Below, one piece after another: positions 29,360-43,186 of a stretch of DNA of 64,000 nucleotides (the first letter of the stretch is position 1; each line of letters begins with the position of its first letter). Location: contig NZ_CP013480.3 of NCBI RefSeq assembly GCF_001465545.3, forward strand, positions 5,766,001 to 5,830,000, written 5' to 3'. A program made the position numbers and the translations under genes. Source of the DNA: Pandoraea norimbergensis (GTDB taxonomy: Bacteria; Pseudomonadota; Gammaproteobacteria; Burkholderiales; Burkholderiaceae). Below the pieces are notes generated by a model, which ran no database searches, had not been told where the DNA came from, and saw nothing but the letters and a program-made list of their open reading frames with translations.

Positions 29360-29794
29360 TTACTCTGCGACCGAACCGCCAGCCGCCTGAATTGCCGTGA
29401 GCGCACCCTTGGTGACGCCCAGACCCTTCACAACGACCTTGCGGGTGATCTCGCCAGCGGCGATGATCTTGGCCGACAACGACAGCTCGCTCACCAGACC
29501 GGCCTGCTTCAGAACCAACAGATCGATTTCGTCGACCGGCAGGTTGTTCAGGTCCGACAGGCGAACTTCGCCCACGAAACGACGCGTCAGCGACTTGAAG
29601 CCACGCTTCGGCAGACGACGTTGCAGCGGCATTTGACCGCCTTCGAAGCCCACCTTGTGGAAGCCGCCCGAACGCGACTTCTGACCCTTGTGACCACGGC
29701 CGGCGGTTTTACCCAGACCCGAACCGATGCCACGGCCAACGCGGCGCTTGGCGTGTTTAGCGCCTTCTGCCGGCTTAATCGAATTCAATTCCAT
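29360..29794 (-). CDS. rplO: 50S ribosomal protein uL15
   Basis: Large-subunit assembly protein, 144 aa. It has the glycine/arginine-rich N-terminal extension ([28 protein letters not shown]) that threads into 23S rRNA and the core [20 protein letters not shown]. Followed by secY, preceded by rpmD. Confidence 0.98.
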   Translation of the reverse strand: MELNSIKPAEGAKHAKRRVGRGIGSGLGKTAGRGHKGQKSRSGGFHKVGFEGGQMPLQRRLPKRGFKSLTRRFVGEVRLSDLNNLPVDEIDLLVLKQAGLVSELSLSAKIIAAGEITRKVVVKGLGVTKGALTAIQAAGGSVAE

Positions 29795-29805
29795 TTTGCC
29801 CTCGC

Positions 29806-29991
29806 TCAGTCGACGATCTTCACAAGGTACGAGACCTTGTTGATCATGCCCCGCACAGCGGGCGTGTCCTGCAACTCATACGTCGAATTGAGGCGACGCA
29901 GGCCGAGACCGCGAACGGTTGCACGATGTTCTTCGCGCGTACCGATCAGGCTCTTGACCAGCTTGACTTTCACAGTTTGTTGCTGCGACAT
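29806..29991 (-). CDS. rpmD: 50S ribosomal protein uL30
   Basis: Small large-subunit protein, 61 aa from the ATG at 29991 (an in-frame ATG at 30000 is less likely). [27 protein letters not shown] and the [12 protein letters not shown] ending are diagnostic. Lies between rpsE and rplO. Confidence 0.97.
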   Translation of the reverse strand: MSQQQTVKVKLVKSLIGTREEHRATVRGLGLRRLNSTYELQDTPAVRGMINKVSYLVKIVD

Positions 29992-30002
29992 ATTGATCAC
30001 CC

Positions 30003-30521
30003 TTAGCCGAGGATCTCTTCCACCGACTTGCCACGCTTAGCGGCGATGTCAGCAGGAGTCGATTGTTTCTTCAGGCCGTCGAGCGTGGCGCGGACCAGGT
30101 TGTACGGGTTCGTCGAGCCAAGGCTCTTCGTCACCACGTTGGTCACGCCCATCACCTCGAACACCGCACGCATCGGGCCACCAGCGATAACGCCGGTACC
30201 GTCTTTCGCCGGCGACATCAGGACGCGCGAGGCGCCATGCTGGCCGAGAACGTTATGTTGCAGGGTGCCATTCTTCAGGGCGACCTTGAACATATTGCGG
30301 CGGGCTTGTTCCATTGCCTTTTGAACGGCAACCGGGACTTCCTTCGCCTTGCCTTTGCCCATGCCGATGCGGCCATCGCCGTCACCAACCACGGTCAACG
30401 CGGCAAAACCGAGAATACGACCACCCTTCACCACTTTCGTGACGCGGTTGACCGAAATCATCTTCTCGCGAAGGCCGTCGTCGCGTTCGTCAGCCTGAAC
30501 TTTCGCTTGCATCTTTGCCAT
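30003..30521 (-). CDS. rpsE: 30S ribosomal protein uS5
   Basis: Protein of the mRNA entry and decoding region, 172 aa. The double-stranded RNA-binding motif ([19 protein letters not shown]) and the loop [20 protein letters not shown], where E. coli spectinomycin-resistance changes fall, look wild type (VTKVVKGGR intact). Eleven bp before rpmD. Confidence 0.98.
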   Translation of the reverse strand: MAKMQAKVQADERDDGLREKMISVNRVTKVVKGGRILGFAALTVVGDGDGRIGMGKGKAKEVPVAVQKAMEQARRNMFKVALKNGTLQHNVLGQHGASRVLMSPAKDGTGVIAGGPMRAVFEVMGVTNVVTKSLGSTNPYNLVRATLDGLKKQSTPADIAAKRGKSVEEILG

Positions 30522-30534
30522 GACGGATCCTTAC

Positions 30535-30900
30535 TTAGAACTTGAGGCCGGCTTCACGGGCAGCGTCGGCCAAAGCCTTGACGCGACCGTGATAGCGGAA
30601 GCCCGAGCGGTCGAAAGAGACGCTTTCGATGCCGGCAGCCTTCGCCTTTTCGGCGATACGACGGCCGATCAGCGCAGCAGCAGCAGCGTTTCCGCCCTTG
30701 CCTTCCTTGTCGCCCAGTTCCTTGCGCACTTCGGCTTCCAGCGTCGAAGCGCTGGCCAGCACTTGCGTGCCGTCTTCCGAGAAAACTTGCGCGTAAATGT
30801 GCACGTTGGTGCGATGCACGGAAAGGCGATGCACCTTTTGAGCTGCCAGCTTGATACGAGTCTGGCGAGCGCGGCGCACACGTGATTGTTTCTTGTCCAT
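30535..30900 (-). CDS. rplR: 50S ribosomal protein uL18
   Basis: 5S rRNA-binding protein of the central protuberance, 121 aa from the ATG at 30900. Sequence [34 protein letters not shown] and [20 protein letters not shown] are typical. Between rplF and rpsE. Confidence 0.98.
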   Translation of the reverse strand: MDKKQSRVRRARQTRIKLAAQKVHRLSVHRTNVHIYAQVFSEDGTQVLASASTLEAEVRKELGDKEGKGGNAAAAALIGRRIAEKAKAAGIESVSFDRSGFRYHGRVKALADAAREAGLKF

Positions 30901-30911
30901 GTTTCGCACCC

Positions 30912-31445
30912 TTACTTCTTCTTGGTTTCCTTGAGGATCACCACTTCGTCCGCATAGCGGACACCCTTACCCTTGTAGGGCTCGGGCGGACGGTAACCGC
31001 GAACTTCCGCAGCCACTTGTCCGATGCGTTGTTTATCAACGCCTTTGATGATGATCTCCGTTTGCGTCGGGGTTTCCGCCTTAACACCTTCCGGCATGGC
31101 GTGCACAACATCGTGCGAGAAACCCAGCTCAAGCTTCAGGTTGTTACCTTCAGCCTTGGCGCGATAACCCACGCCAACGAGTTGCAGCTTCTTCTCGAAA
31201 CCCTTGCTCACACCAGTCACCATATTGTTGACCAGTGCACGTTCCGTACCATACAGCGCATTCGCTTCACGGCTTTCATCGGCCGGGGCGAAGGTGATGG
31301 TGGCGTCTTCAATCTTGACGTTCACGAGGGTGTTGATGCCGCGGGTCAACGAACCCAGGGCGCCCTTGATCGTCAGCACATTGCCAGTCAGCGTTGCGTC
31401 AACGCCCTTCGGCAGTGCAATAGGACTCTTACCTACGCGAGACAT
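30912..31445 (-). CDS. rplF: 50S ribosomal protein uL6
   Basis: Large-subunit protein near the factor-binding site, 177 aa. N-terminal [15 protein letters not shown] and C-terminal repeat [19 protein letters not shown]. Two similar beta-sheet halves as in the family. Eleven bp before rplR. Confidence 0.98.
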   Translation of the reverse strand: MSRVGKSPIALPKGVDATLTGNVLTIKGALGSLTRGINTLVNVKIEDATITFAPADESREANALYGTERALVNNMVTGVSKGFEKKLQLVGVGYRAKAEGNNLKLELGFSHDVVHAMPEGVKAETPTQTEIIIKGVDKQRIGQVAAEVRGYRPPEPYKGKGVRYADEVVILKETKKK

Positions 31446-31460
31446 TTAAACTCTCCTCGG

Positions 31461-31856
31461 TTAGGCGACGTAGCAGATGACTTCGCCGCCCACGCCGGTG
31501 GCGCGTGCTTTGCGATCGGTCATCACGCCCTTCGGGGTCGAGACGATTGCAACGCCGAGGCCATTCATGACCTGCGGGATGTCGTTGCGGCTCTTGTACA
31601 CACGCAGACCCGGACGCGACACGCGCTCGAGGCGCTCAATCACAGGACGGCCAGCGTAGTACTTCAGTGCAATGTTCAGCACCGGCTTGGTTTCTTCTGC
31701 CTCAACCGCGAAGTCTTCGATGTAGCCTTCGTCCTTCAGGACTTTGGCGATCGAGACCTTCAGCTTGGACGAGGGCATCTTCACGGATGCCTTCTCAACC
31801 ATCTGAGCGTTGCGGATGCGGGTCAGCATATCGGCGATAGGATCGCTCATGCTCAT
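31461..31856 (-). CDS. rpsH: 30S ribosomal protein uS8
   Basis: 16S rRNA central-domain binder, 131 aa. [15 protein letters not shown] and the C-terminal motif [22 protein letters not shown] (here [16 protein letters not shown]) are present. In E. coli S8 is the translational repressor of the spc operon, acting near rplE. The start could be Met1 or Met3. Confidence 0.98.
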   Translation of the reverse strand: MSMSDPIADMLTRIRNAQMVEKASVKMPSSKLKVSIAKVLKDEGYIEDFAVEAEETKPVLNIALKYYAGRPVIERLERVSRPGLRVYKSRNDIPQVMNGLGVAIVSTPKGVMTDRKARATGVGGEVICYVA

Positions 31857-31869
31857 GGTGCTTCTCCTA

Positions 31870-32175
31870 TTACCAGCTAGCTTTGGTCACGCCCGGGATT
31901 TCGCCACGGAAGGCGATTTCACGGATCTTGTTACGGGCCAGGCCGAATTTGCGGAAGGTTCCGCGCGGACGGCCGGTCAGTTCGCAACGATTGCGTTGAC
32001 GCGTCGGGTTGGCGTTACGCGGCAGCTGTTGCAGCGCCAGACGTGCTTCATAACGCTCGTCTTCCGACTTGCTGGTGTCTTCGATGATCGCTTTGAGGGC
32101 GTCGCGCTTGGCAGAAAATTTCTGCGCCAGACGGGCGCGTTTCTTTTCGCGTTCGATAAGTGCCAGTTTAGCCAC
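31870..32175 (-). CDS. rpsN: 30S ribosomal protein uS14 (zinc-free long form)
   Basis: Small-subunit head protein, 101 aa. It lacks the CxxC-CxxC zinc ribbon, so it is the long non-zinc form. Conserved [36 protein letters not shown]. Between rplE and rpsH. Confidence 0.98.
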   Translation of the reverse strand: MAKLALIEREKKRARLAQKFSAKRDALKAIIEDTSKSEDERYEARLALQQLPRNANPTRQRNRCELTGRPRGTFRKFGLARNKIREIAFRGEIPGVTKASW

Positions 32176-32182
32176 GATTACC

Positions 32183-32722
32183 TCAGTTACGGAACGGGAA
32201 TTTGAACGCCGACAGAAGAGCCTTGGCTTCTTCGTCAGTCTTCGCGGTGGTGGTGATGCTGATGTTCAGCCCACGCAGCGCGTCGATTTTGTCGTACTCG
32301 ATTTCGGGGAAGATGATCTGTTCCTTCACACCGATGTTGTAATTGCCACGACCGTCGAACGCACGACCCGAAATACCGCGGAAGTCACGCACGCGCGGCA
32401 GAGCCACGGTGATGAAACGATCCAGGAATTCGAACATACGCTCACCGCGCAACGTCACCATCGTACCGATCGGGTAACCTTCGCGGATCTTGAAACCGGC
32501 GATAGCCTTGCGAGCCTTCGTCACCACCGGCTTTTGGCCGGCAATTTTCGTCAGATCGCCAACGGCGTGTTCAATGATCTTCTTGTCAGCAACCGCTTGG
32601 CCAAGGCCCATGTTCAGGGTGATCTTGGTGATACGCGGCACTTCCATGACAGACTTGTAACCGAACTGAGTCGTCAGAGCGGCAACAACTTTGTCTTTGT
32701 AGAACTCTTGCAAACGGGCCAT
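32183..32722 (-). CDS. rplE: 50S ribosomal protein uL5
   Basis: 5S rRNA-binding protein that touches P-site tRNA, 179 aa. [31 protein letters not shown] and [14 protein letters not shown] are diagnostic. Seven bp upstream of rpsN. In E. coli the S8 regulatory site lies in the rplX-rplE region; the 19-bp gap here is small. Confidence 0.98.
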   Translation of the reverse strand: MARLQEFYKDKVVAALTTQFGYKSVMEVPRITKITLNMGLGQAVADKKIIEHAVGDLTKIAGQKPVVTKARKAIAGFKIREGYPIGTMVTLRGERMFEFLDRFITVALPRVRDFRGISGRAFDGRGNYNIGVKEQIIFPEIEYDKIDALRGLNISITTTAKTDEEAKALLSAFKFPFRN

Positions 32723-32741
32723 TTTCTATACTCCCTGCGAC

Positions 32742-33053
32742 TTAGGCACCGACGACCGTAGCACCGGTCGTCTTGAGGAAGCGGACCTTCTTGCCGTCTT
32801 CGACCTTGATGCCCACACGCGACGGCTTGCCATTGGCATCCACCAGCGCCACGTTCGAAACGTGGATCGGCATCGTCTTGTCGACCACGCCACCTTGCGT
32901 GCCCTTCATCGGGTTCGGCTTGACGTGCTTCTTAGCAACGTTCACGCCCTCGACGACCAACTTGTCGCCATCAATGGCCAGGACCGTGCCACGCTTGGCC
33001 TTGTCCTTACCCGTCAGCACGATGACCTGGTCACCCTTGCGAATCTTGTTCAT
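32742..33053 (-). CDS. rplX: 50S ribosomal protein uL24
   Basis: Assembly initiator that binds the 5' part of 23S rRNA, 103 aa. KOW motif near residues 5-30 ([21 protein letters not shown]). The [17 protein letters not shown] segment is typical. Eleven bp after rplN. Confidence 0.98.
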   Translation of the reverse strand: MNKIRKGDQVIVLTGKDKAKRGTVLAIDGDKLVVEGVNVAKKHVKPNPMKGTQGGVVDKTMPIHVSNVALVDANGKPSRVGIKVEDGKKVRFLKTTGATVVGA

Positions 33054-33064
33054 GTGTCGGCTCC

Positions 33065-33433
33065 TTACAGCACTTCCGGGGCCAGCGACACGATCTTCAT
33101 GAAGCGTTCGGTACGCAGTTCACGCGTAACCGGTCCGAAGATACGGGTGCCGATCGGCTCGAGCTTGGTGTTCAGCAGCACGGCGGCGTTGCCGTCGAAT
33201 TTGACCAGCGAGCCGTCTTGGCGACGCACGCCCTTGGCGGTACGCACGACCACTGCATTGTAAATTTCGCCCTTCTTGACGCGACCACGCGGCGCAGCGT
33301 CTTTCACGCTGACCTTGATGATGTCGCCAATGCCGGCGTAACGACGCTTGGAGCCGCCCAGCACCTTGATGCACATCACTTCGCGCGCACCGGTGTTGTC
33401 GGCCACTTCGAGCCGGGTTTCAGTTTGAATCAT
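33065..33433 (-). CDS. rplN: 50S ribosomal protein uL14
   Basis: Large-subunit interface protein, 122 aa from the ATG at 33433; the open frame continues 66 nt upstream but the family start is [42 protein letters not shown] is diagnostic. First gene after a strong promoter at 33639-33674, so it heads the spc operon as in E. coli, with an approximately 200-nt leader. Confidence 0.98.
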   Translation of the reverse strand: MIQTETRLEVADNTGAREVMCIKVLGGSKRRYAGIGDIIKVSVKDAAPRGRVKKGEIYNAVVVRTAKGVRRQDGSLVKFDGNAAVLLNTKLEPIGTRIFGPVTRELRTERFMKIVSLAPEVL

Positions 33434-33636
33434 GGTGTTATCTTCCCAACTTAATCCGACACCAGGGCGTCGGTCAGTCTTGGTCCCCGTCAGCATCAAA
33501 GGATGCCGTTTGGGTTGAGTCGTTCAAAAGTGGACAACCTTGCTACCTCAACACGACTCGTAGAGGATACGAATCAGTCTCGGAAGCCATCCACTCCCTT
33601 GCGAAACCAAAGACCGGTTTTGGCGAAAGAAGCGGA

Positions 33637-33670
33637 AAGTCCGGAATTATACATCGATAATTCCGGACTT
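33637..33670. repeat. 14-bp perfect inverted repeat overlapping the spc promoter
   Basis: AAGTCCGGAATTAT (33637-33650) and ATAATTCCGGACTT (33657-33670) are separated by 6 nt. In RNA reading through from rpsQ this is a long hairpin followed by TTTCC, terminator-like; in DNA it carries the -10 of the spc promoter. Confidence 0.85.
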
Positions 33671-33674
33671 GCAA
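33639..33674 (-). promoter_or_regulatory. spc operon promoter (upstream of rplN)
   Basis: On the minus strand -35 TTGCAA (33669-33674), a 17-bp spacer, and -10 TATAAT (33646-33651, 6 of 6). The predicted start is near 33639, giving an approximately 205-nt leader before rplN. The rest of the 264-bp rpsQ-rplN gap shows no gene. Confidence 0.8.
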
Positions 33675-33697
33675 GTCAGCCTTCGCTTCAGCGCGCC

Positions 33698-33970
33698 TTA
33701 GATGATGCGGGCGGCTTCCACGAGACGGGAAACCGTCCAGGCCTTGGTCTTCGACAGCGGACGAGTTTCTTGAATCTCGACCGTATCGCCTTCCTTGATC
33801 TGGTTGGTTTCATCGTGCGCGTGATACTTCTTCGAACGCACAATGTACTTGCCGTAGAGCGGGTGCTTCATTTGACGCTCGACCAGCACGGTAACCGTCT
33901 TGTCCATCTTGTCGCTGACAACCTTACCCACGAGGGTACGCTTCAGCGAGGTCTTAGCGGTATCGTTCAT
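33698..33970 (-). CDS. rpsQ: 30S ribosomal protein uS17
   Basis: 16S rRNA 5'-domain binder, 90 aa. [40 protein letters not shown] and [15 protein letters not shown] are typical. It overlaps the rpmC stop by 4 nt (ATGA) and is the last gene of the S10 operon. The next gene is behind the spc promoter. Confidence 0.98.
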   Translation of the reverse strand: MNDTAKTSLKRTLVGKVVSDKMDKTVTVLVERQMKHPLYGKYIVRSKKYHAHDETNQIKEGDTVEIQETRPLSKTKAWTVSRLVEAARII

Positions 33971-34161
33971 TTCTGGCTCGCCTTCTCAGTCAACACGGTA
34001 CGCACACGCGCGATGTCCTTGCGCACCTTCTTCAGCTGGCTGGTGTTGCTCAGCTGTTGGGTGGCCGCTTGCATGCGAAGACCGAATTGGGCCTTCAGCA
34101 GATCCGACAGCTCGTTGTTCAGAGCGACGGGATCCTTGGCACGAAGTTCGGATGCTTTCAT
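33967..34161 (-). CDS. rpmC: 50S ribosomal protein uL29
   Basis: Protein at the tunnel exit where SRP and trigger factor dock, 64 aa from the ATG at 34161. [10 protein letters not shown] and the two-helix core [35 protein letters not shown] match. Its stop overlaps the rpsQ start. Confidence 0.98.
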   Translation of the reverse strand: MKASELRAKDPVALNNELSDLLKAQFGLRMQAATQQLSNTSQLKKVRKDIARVRTVLTEKASQK

Positions 34162-34175
34162 TTCAATCTCTCCAA

Positions 34176-34592
34176 TCAAGCGCCAAGGCGACGGACGAAG
34201 AACGTCGTCTGAATCGGCAGCTTAGCGGCAGCCAGGCGGAACGCCTCGCGTGCCAGTGCTTCATCAACACCGTCCATCTCGTACAGCATCTTGCCCGGTT
34301 GAATCTCGGCGACGTAGTACTCAGGGTTACCCTTACCGTTACCCATACGCACTTCGGCCGGCTTTTGCGAGATCGGCTTATCCGGGAAAATACGAATCCA
34401 GATACGGCCACCACGCTTGATGTGACGGGTCATGGCGCGACGAGCGGCTTCAATCTGACGAGCCGTCAGACGACCGCGACCGACCGCCTTGAGACCGAAT
34501 TCGCCGAACGACACTTCGTTGCCACGGGTGGCGACGCCAGTGTTACGGCCCTTCTGCTCTTTACGATACTTTCTGCGTTTCGGTTGCAGCAT
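34176..34592 (-). CDS. rplP: 50S ribosomal protein uL16
   Basis: Large-subunit protein next to the A site, 138 aa. [17 protein letters not shown] and [27 protein letters not shown] are diagnostic. It contains the conserved Arg of the [17 protein letters not shown] region. Two bp after rpsC. Confidence 0.98.
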   Translation of the reverse strand: MLQPKRRKYRKEQKGRNTGVATRGNEVSFGEFGLKAVGRGRLTARQIEAARRAMTRHIKRGGRIWIRIFPDKPISQKPAEVRMGNGKGNPEYYVAEIQPGKMLYEMDGVDEALAREAFRLAAAKLPIQTTFFVRRLGA

Positions 34593-34594
34593 GA

Positions 34595-35398
34595 TTATTC
34601 TCCAGTCTTGGCGTCGCCTTCAGGCTTGCCAGCCGGACGGCGTGCACCACCGCGCTTCGCACCGGCCTTATCGCCAGCGTCGTCACGACGGGGGCGACGG
34701 TCGCCCGGACGCGCGTTGCGGCGCGGACGCTTTTCTTCGGCCGGCTCTTCAGCCACCGGAGCGTCGTTGCGGCCCAGCGTGTCACCCTTGTACACCCACA
34801 CCTTGATACCGATGATGCCGTAGGTCGTCTTCGCTTCCGAGGTCGCGTAGTCGATGTCGGCGCGCAGGGTGTGCAGGGGCACACGGCCTTCGCGATACCA
34901 TTCGGTACGGGCGATTTCGATACCGTTCAGACGGCCAGCGCTCATGATCTTGATGCCTTGGGCACCCAGACGCATCGCGTTCTGCATCGCGCGCTTCATT
35001 GCGCGACGGAACATGATACGGCGCTCAAGCTGCTGAGCGATCGAGTCGGCGATCAGTTGAGCATCGGTTTCCGGCTTGCGGATTTCTTCGATGTTCACGT
35101 GAACCGGCACGCCCATGCGCTTTTGCAGTTCGGCCTTGAGGATTTCGATGTCCTCGCCCTTCTTACCGATCACAACGCCCGGACGCGAGCTGAAAATCGT
35201 AATGCGGGCATTACGGGCCGGACGCTCGATGATGACGCGGCCAACCGAAGCGTTCTTCAGCTTCTTCTTCAGGTAATCGCGAACGCCGATGTCTTCCTGC
35301 AACATCTGAGCGAAATTCTGGTTGTTCGCGTACCAACGCGAAGACCAGTTACGACTGACGGCCAAGCGGAAGCCAGTCGGATGAATTTTCTGTCCCAT
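34595..35398 (-). CDS. rpsC: 30S ribosomal protein uS3
   Basis: mRNA entry-channel protein with KH domain, 267 aa, longer than E. coli S3 (233). [22 protein letters not shown], the KH loop ([14 protein letters not shown]) and [27 protein letters not shown] are typical. The C-terminal approximately 50 residues are Arg/Gly/Asp/Glu-rich and low complexity ([18 protein letters not shown]), a lineage-type extension probably exposed on the head. Confidence 0.98.
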   Translation of the reverse strand: MGQKIHPTGFRLAVSRNWSSRWYANNQNFAQMLQEDIGVRDYLKKKLKNASVGRVIIERPARNARITIFSSRPGVVIGKKGEDIEILKAELQKRMGVPVHVNIEEIRKPETDAQLIADSIAQQLERRIMFRRAMKRAMQNAMRLGAQGIKIMSAGRLNGIEIARTEWYREGRVPLHTLRADIDYATSEAKTTYGIIGIKVWVYKGDTLGRNDAPVAEEPAEEKRPRRNARPGDRRPRRDDAGDKAGAKRGGARRPAGKPEGDAKTGE

Positions 35399-35407
35399 CG
35401 TGACCCC

Positions 35408-35737
35408 TTAGTTACCCAGCGTCACAGTGATGTGACAGGATTGCTTCTCGATGCGGTTACCACGGCCCTTGGCGCGCGCGGTGAAACGCTTGAGCGAGGT
35501 CGCCTTGTCAACGAAGATGCCCTTAACGCGCAGCTCGTCGATGTCAGCACCTTCATTGTGCTCGGCGTTGGCGATTGCCGACTCGAGCACCTTCTTGATG
35601 ATGACAGCGGCCTTCTTCGGCGAGAAGGTCAGGACATTCAGTGCACGTTCGAGCGGCAGGCCACGAATCTGGTCAGCGACCAGACGCGTCTTCTGCGCCG
35701 AGATACGAGCACCGCGATGAATTGCTTTCACTTCCAT
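35408..35737 (-). CDS. rplV: 50S ribosomal protein uL22
   Basis: Protein lining the exit tunnel with a long beta-hairpin, 109 aa. The hairpin segment ([26 protein letters not shown]), where macrolide-resistance changes fall in E. coli, shows no deletion or duplication. Nine bp before rpsC. Confidence 0.98.
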   Translation of the reverse strand: MEVKAIHRGARISAQKTRLVADQIRGLPLERALNVLTFSPKKAAVIIKKVLESAIANAEHNEGADIDELRVKGIFVDKATSLKRFTARAKGRGNRIEKQSCHITVTLGN

Positions 35738-35748
35738 GGTCGGGCCCC

Positions 35749-36024
35749 TTATTTCTTCGCCTTCTTGTCGGCCGCATGGCCTTTGAAGGTACGGGTGAGT
35801 GCGAACTCACCCAGCTTGTGGCCGACCATGTTTTCCGTCACGTACACCGGCACGTGTTGACGGCCGTTATGCACGGCGATCGTCAAACCGATGAAATCGG
35901 GCAGAACGGTCGAACGACGCGACCAGGTTTTGATCGGCTTTTTGTCCCGCGATGCAGCAGCCGCTTCCACTTTCTTCAGCAGATGAGCGTCGCAAAACGG
36001 ACCTTTTTTAACAGAACGAGTCAT
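35749..36024 (-). CDS. rpsS: 30S ribosomal protein uS19
   Basis: Small-subunit head protein, 91 aa. [59 protein letters not shown] core is fully conserved. Between rplB and rplV with short spacers (11 bp each). Confidence 0.98.
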   Translation of the reverse strand: MTRSVKKGPFCDAHLLKKVEAAAASRDKKPIKTWSRRSTVLPDFIGLTIAVHNGRQHVPVYVTENMVGHKLGEFALTRTFKGHAADKKAKK

Positions 36025-36035
36025 TTGCTAGCTCC

Positions 36036-36863
36036 TTAACGCTTCTTGCGACGCTGAACAATCATGCTGTCGGTGCGCTTGGTCGAGCGGGTACGCTTAC
36101 CCTTGGTATGCTGACCCCACGGGCTGACCGGATGACGACCAGCAGCCGTACGACCTTCACCACCACCGTGCGGGTGATCCACCGGGTTCATCGCCACACC
36201 GCGAACGGTCGGGCGAATACCGCGCCAACGCTTTGCACCGGCCTTGCCCAATTGGCGCAGGCTGTGCTCTTCGTTACCGACTTCACCGATGGTGGCGCGG
36301 CACTCAATGTGCACGCGACGGATTTCACCCGAACGCAGACGCACCTGAGCGTACACACCTTCACGTGCCAGCAGCATTGCCGAGGTACCTGCAGCACGAG
36401 CGATTTGCGCGCCCTTGCCCGGCAGGATTTCGATGCCGTGGATCGTGGTACCGACCGGAATGTTGCGGATCGGCAGTGCATTGCCAGCCTTGATCGGCGC
36501 TTCCGAGCCGCTCACCACTTGCTGGCCGACGGTCAGACCGCGCGGAGCAATGATGTAACGACGCTCGCCGTCGGCGTAGCAAAGCAGTGCGATGTTCGCG
36601 CTGCGGTTCGGGTCATATTCCAGACGCTCAACCTTCGCCGGAATGCCGTCCTTGTTACGACGGAAATCGACGATACGGTAATGTTGCTTATGACCGCCAC
36701 CCATGTGACGGGTGGTGATGTGACCGTTGTTGTTACGGCCGGCGGTCTTGCTCTTGGTATCCAGCAGCGGGGCGAACGGCTTGCCCTTATGCAGATCCTT
36801 GTTGACGACCTTGACCAGGGCACGGCGGCCCGGCGATGTCGGCTTAGTTTTGACGAGTGCCAT
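36036..36863 (-). CDS. rplB: 50S ribosomal protein uL2
   Basis: Core 23S rRNA-binding protein near the peptidyl-transferase centre, 275 aa. [38 protein letters not shown] and the conserved [11 protein letters not shown] loop with its essential His are present. Confidence 0.98.
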   Translation of the reverse strand: MALVKTKPTSPGRRALVKVVNKDLHKGKPFAPLLDTKSKTAGRNNNGHITTRHMGGGHKQHYRIVDFRRNKDGIPAKVERLEYDPNRSANIALLCYADGERRYIIAPRGLTVGQQVVSGSEAPIKAGNALPIRNIPVGTTIHGIEILPGKGAQIARAAGTSAMLLAREGVYAQVRLRSGEIRRVHIECRATIGEVGNEEHSLRQLGKAGAKRWRGIRPTVRGVAMNPVDHPHGGGEGRTAAGRHPVSPWGQHTKGKRTRSTKRTDSMIVQRRKKR

Positions 36864-36865
36864 GA

Positions 36866-37180
36866 TTACTTGGCCTCCGCTTCAAAATTGATTTCCTGAC
36901 CCGGCTTCAGGCTGACGTAGGCCTTCTTCTCATGGTCGCGACGACCCATGAAACGGCCAAAGCGCTTTTGCTTGCCCTTGCGGTTCAGGATTTGCACCGA
37001 CTCGACTTCCACCTTGAAGAGAAGCTCAACAGCAGCCTTCACTTCTTGCTTGTTCGCGTCACGTGCAACTTGGAACACCACTTGCTCGTTCTTGTCGGCC
37101 ACCAGCGTCGCCTTTTCGGAGATCACCGGCGCGAGCAGGACCTGCATCAGACGATGGTCGTTTTTACGCACGTCGCTCAT
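36866..37180 (-). CDS. rplW: 50S ribosomal protein uL23
   Basis: Tunnel-exit docking protein for trigger factor, SRP and SecYEG, 104 aa. [24 protein letters not shown] and the trigger-factor Glu region are typical. Its start overlaps the rplD stop by 4 nt. Confidence 0.98.
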   Translation of the reverse strand: MSDVRKNDHRLMQVLLAPVISEKATLVADKNEQVVFQVARDANKQEVKAAVELLFKVEVESVQILNRKGKQKRFGRFMGRRDHEKKAYVSLKPGQEINFEAEAK

Positions 37181-37797
37181 GACAGCATCTCCTCAATCTT
37201 GGCGATCGCGCCCTTCGTCAGCAACACCTTCTTGAAGTAGATGAGCGACAGCGGGTCGGCGAAACGCGGCTCGGTGACAGCGAAGTGAGCCAGATTGCGC
37301 GAGGCCAAGAACAGGTTCTCGTCCACGGTATCCGTGATCAGCAGCACCGAATCGAGGCCCATGGCCTTGATCTTTTCAGCGAGCAGTTTGGTCTTCGGTG
37401 CATCAATCTTGATGTCGTCGACCACTACCAGACGACCTTCACGGGCGAGCTGCGACAGAATCGAGCACACACCGGCGCGGTACATCTTCTTGTTGATTTT
37501 GTGGGTGAAGTTTTCTTCCGGCGAATTCGGGAAGATACGGCCACCGCCGCGCCACAACGGGCTCGACGACATACCGGCACGAGCGCGGCCCGTACCCTTC
37601 TGACGCCACGGCTTCTTGGTCGTGTGCTTGACCTGTTCACGGTCTTTTTGCGCACGATTGCCGCTGCGGGCGTTGGCTTGATAAGCCACAACCACTTGGT
37701 GGATCAGCGCTTCGTTGTAGTCACGACCGAACACGACGTCCGACGCGTTGACCGCAGCGCCTTCCTGACCTTGCTCATTCAGGAGCTTCAGTTCCAT
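37177..37797 (-). CDS. rplD: 50S ribosomal protein uL4
   Basis: Exit-tunnel protein, 206 aa. The tunnel loop [25 protein letters not shown] is conserved. In E. coli L4 represses its own S10 operon by acting on the leader upstream of rpsJ. In this window the S10-type promoter and leader lie before rplC instead, so any such control would differ in location. Confidence 0.98.
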   Translation of the reverse strand: MELKLLNEQGQEGAAVNASDVVFGRDYNEALIHQVVVAYQANARSGNRAQKDREQVKHTTKKPWRQKGTGRARAGMSSSPLWRGGGRIFPNSPEENFTHKINKKMYRAGVCSILSQLAREGRLVVVDDIKIDAPKTKLLAEKIKAMGLDSVLLITDTVDENLFLASRNLAHFAVTEPRFADPLSLIYFKKVLLTKGAIAKIEEMLS

Positions 37798-37799
37798 TG

Positions 37800-38456
37800 T
37801 TACGCTCCCTTCGCGAGTTTGGCCTTGACAGCCGTGGTCACGAAAACCTTGCCTTCGTTGGCGCCCGGAACGGCACCCTTCACGAAGAGCAGGCCACGTT
37901 CAGCGTCAATGCGCGCGATTTCGAGATTCTGCACCGTCGTCGTCGCGTCACCCATGTGACCCGTCATGCGCTTACCCGGGAACACACGACCCGGATCCTG
38001 CGCCATACCGATCGAACCCGGAACGTTGTGCGAACGCGAGTTACCGTGCGAGGCACGGCCCGAAGCGAAGTTGTAACGCTTGATCGTACCGGCGTAACCC
38101 TTACCGATCGACACGCCTTGCACGTCGACCTTCTGGCCTACTTGGAACAGATCAACGCCAACGGCTGCGCCCGGCTGCAATTCAGCAGCTTTAGCAGCTT
38201 CGACGCGGAATTCCTTCAGGATTTCACCGGCTTCGACACCCGCTTTCGCGTAGTGACCGGCGGCGGCTTTGGTCACGCGCGTGGCGCGACGCTTACCGAA
38301 AGTAACTTGAACGGCGGTATAGCCGTCCGTTTCATCCGTCTTGATTTGCGTCACGCGGTTGTTAGACACGTCGAGCACGGTAACGGGAATCGAATCGCCG
38401 TCGTCCGTGAAAATACGCGTCATGCCAACCTTGCGACCGACAAGGCCAAGGCTCAT
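37800..38456 (-). CDS. rplC: 50S ribosomal protein uL3
   Basis: Assembly initiator reaching to the peptidyl-transferase centre, 218 aa. The ATG at 38456 has GGAG at 6-nt spacing and gives the family start [16 protein letters not shown]; starts at 38468 and 38501 are rejected. The conserved [27 protein letters not shown] loop holds the Gln that is N5-methylated in E. coli. First gene after the S10 promoter. Confidence 0.98.
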   Translation of the reverse strand: MSLGLVGRKVGMTRIFTDDGDSIPVTVLDVSNNRVTQIKTDETDGYTAVQVTFGKRRATRVTKAAAGHYAKAGVEAGEILKEFRVEAAKAAELQPGAAVGVDLFQVGQKVDVQGVSIGKGYAGTIKRYNFASGRASHGNSRSHNVPGSIGMAQDPGRVFPGKRMTGHMGDATTTVQNLEIARIDAERGLLFVKGAVPGANEGKVFVTTAVKAKLAKGA

Positions 38457-38547
38457 GATTTTCTCCATTCCCGACTGCGATTGGCCGGGGCTAAATGACA
38501 AAAGGATGGACCACGGATGTGGGCCATCTTTTCAAAACTACACTTGA

Positions 38548-38583
38548 GCCCGCCATTATAGACGAGCTTTTATCGCTTGACAA
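38548..38583 (-). promoter_or_regulatory. S10-operon promoter located between rpsJ and rplC
   Basis: On the minus strand -35 TTGTCA (38578-38583, 5 of 6), a 17-bp spacer, and -10 TATAAT (38555-38560, 6 of 6). Predicted start near 38548, leader about 92 nt to rplC. Confidence 0.85.
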
Positions 38584-38600
38584 GTGTTGCTAAATCGCAT

Positions 38601-38638
38601 AACAAAAGCCCCACCAGATCCAGCATTGGCGGGGCTTT
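38601..38638 (-). terminator. Terminator/attenuator after rpsJ
   Basis: Twelve-bp stem with one mismatch (38605-38616 with 38627-38638), followed on the minus strand by TTTTGTT. Lies 25 bp after the rpsJ stop and just before the S10 promoter, so tuf-rpsJ transcripts can end here. Confidence 0.8.
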
Positions 38639-38662
38639 CGAGAGCAAAGTCGCCCGTAAGCC

Positions 38663-38974
38663 TTACTGCAGCTTGATCTCGACGTCGACACCAGCCGGCA
38701 GGTCCAGCTTCATCAGCGCGTCGACGGTCTTGTCCGTCGGATCGACGATGTCCATCAGGCGTTGGTGCGTGCGGATTTCGAGCTGATCGCGCGACGTCTT
38801 GTTGACGTGCGGCGAACGCAGGATGTCGAAACGCTCGATGCGCGTCGGCAGGGGCACCGGGCCCTTGACGATAGCGCCCGTGCGCTTGGCGGTTTCGACG
38901 ATTTCAGCAGCCGACTGGTCGATCAAACGATAGTCGAAGGCCTTCAGGCGGATACGGATTTTTTGGTTCTGCAT
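38663..38974 (-). CDS. rpsJ: 30S ribosomal protein uS10
   Basis: Small-subunit head protein that also pairs with NusB in antitermination, 103 aa. [34 protein letters not shown] and the loop [17 protein letters not shown] are conserved. Unlike in E. coli, it is cut off from rplC by a terminator and a new promoter, so it is transcribed with tuf. Confidence 0.98.
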   Translation of the reverse strand: MQNQKIRIRLKAFDYRLIDQSAAEIVETAKRTGAIVKGPVPLPTRIERFDILRSPHVNKTSRDQLEIRTHQRLMDIVDPTDKTVDALMKLDLPAGVDVEIKLQ

Positions 38975-39093
38975 GGAAATTCTCCAAAGAGCGTGGCAGC
39001 CCTCGTTCGGGTGCCGGGTAAATCACAAAGAGCAAACAGACATTCGGTGGCAGGCGCCGGACTCGCCGGCACTTGCCACCTCAAAATCCGCTA

Positions 39094-40284
<1,191 letters not shown>

Positions 40285-40369
40285 TTCCGAATCCTCAGAT
40301 ACTGAATAGACGATTTAAACAGAGTGACGGGCGCTGCATCACATGACGCAGACACCCTTCAAAACGAAT

Positions 40370-42472
<2,103 letters not shown>

Positions 42473-42589
42473 TTTAAGCCTCTTTCAATGTAGCCGCCAT
42501 TTTTGAGGGGGCTACTAACACAAACGGGCGAGGCGCAATTTCTCATGCGCACCCGCCCCGGTTTCTGCTCTAGGTACTGCCTGCCAGCG

Positions 42590-43060
42590 TCAGAAGCGGA
42601 AGTGCGAGAAGGCCTTGTTGGCTTCAGCCATGCGGTGAACTTCGTCACGCTTCTTCATCGCACCGCCACGGCCTTCCGAGGCTTCGATCAGCTCGCCTGC
42701 CAGACGCAGGGCCATCGACTTTTCGCTACGCTTCTTCGCGGCCTCACGCAACCAACGCATCGCCAATGCCATACGACGCGACGGACGCACTTCGACCGGA
42801 ACTTGATAGTTTGCACCGCCAACACGGCGGCTCTTCACTTCAACCACCGGCTTCACGTTACCGAGAGCCGTGTTGAAGATTTCCAGCGGATCCTTGCCCG
42901 CCTTGGTTTGGATCTGCTCGAAAGCACCATAAACGATGCGTTCTGCCACCGACTTCTTGCCGGCAAGCATCAACACGTTCATGAATTTAGCGACATCAAC
43001 GTTGCCGAACTTCGGATCGGGCAACACTTCGCGCTTGGGGACTTCGCGGCGACGCGGCAT
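42590..43060 (-). CDS. rpsG: 30S ribosomal protein uS7
   Basis: 16S rRNA head-assembly protein, 156 aa from the ATG at 43060 (family start [16 protein letters not shown]). NKAFSHFRF is the conserved C-terminus. In E. coli S7 represses translation from the rpsL-rpsG spacer; that spacer is 126 bp here. Confidence 0.98.
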   Translation of the reverse strand: MPRRREVPKREVLPDPKFGNVDVAKFMNVLMLAGKKSVAERIVYGAFEQIQTKAGKDPLEIFNTALGNVKPVVEVKSRRVGGANYQVPVEVRPSRRMALAMRWLREAAKKRSEKSMALRLAGELIEASEGRGGAMKKRDEVHRMAEANKAFSHFRF

Positions 43061-43186
43061 AATTTCTTCCTTAATTGTTTCAGTCGGAGCCAGGCTCCAG
43101 GCCACCTACTAGCCCTTCTCAGGCCGAGTGACCACTTACTCAGTGACGATTCAACACCATCACCGAACGTATGTCCGTGAGGCTGC

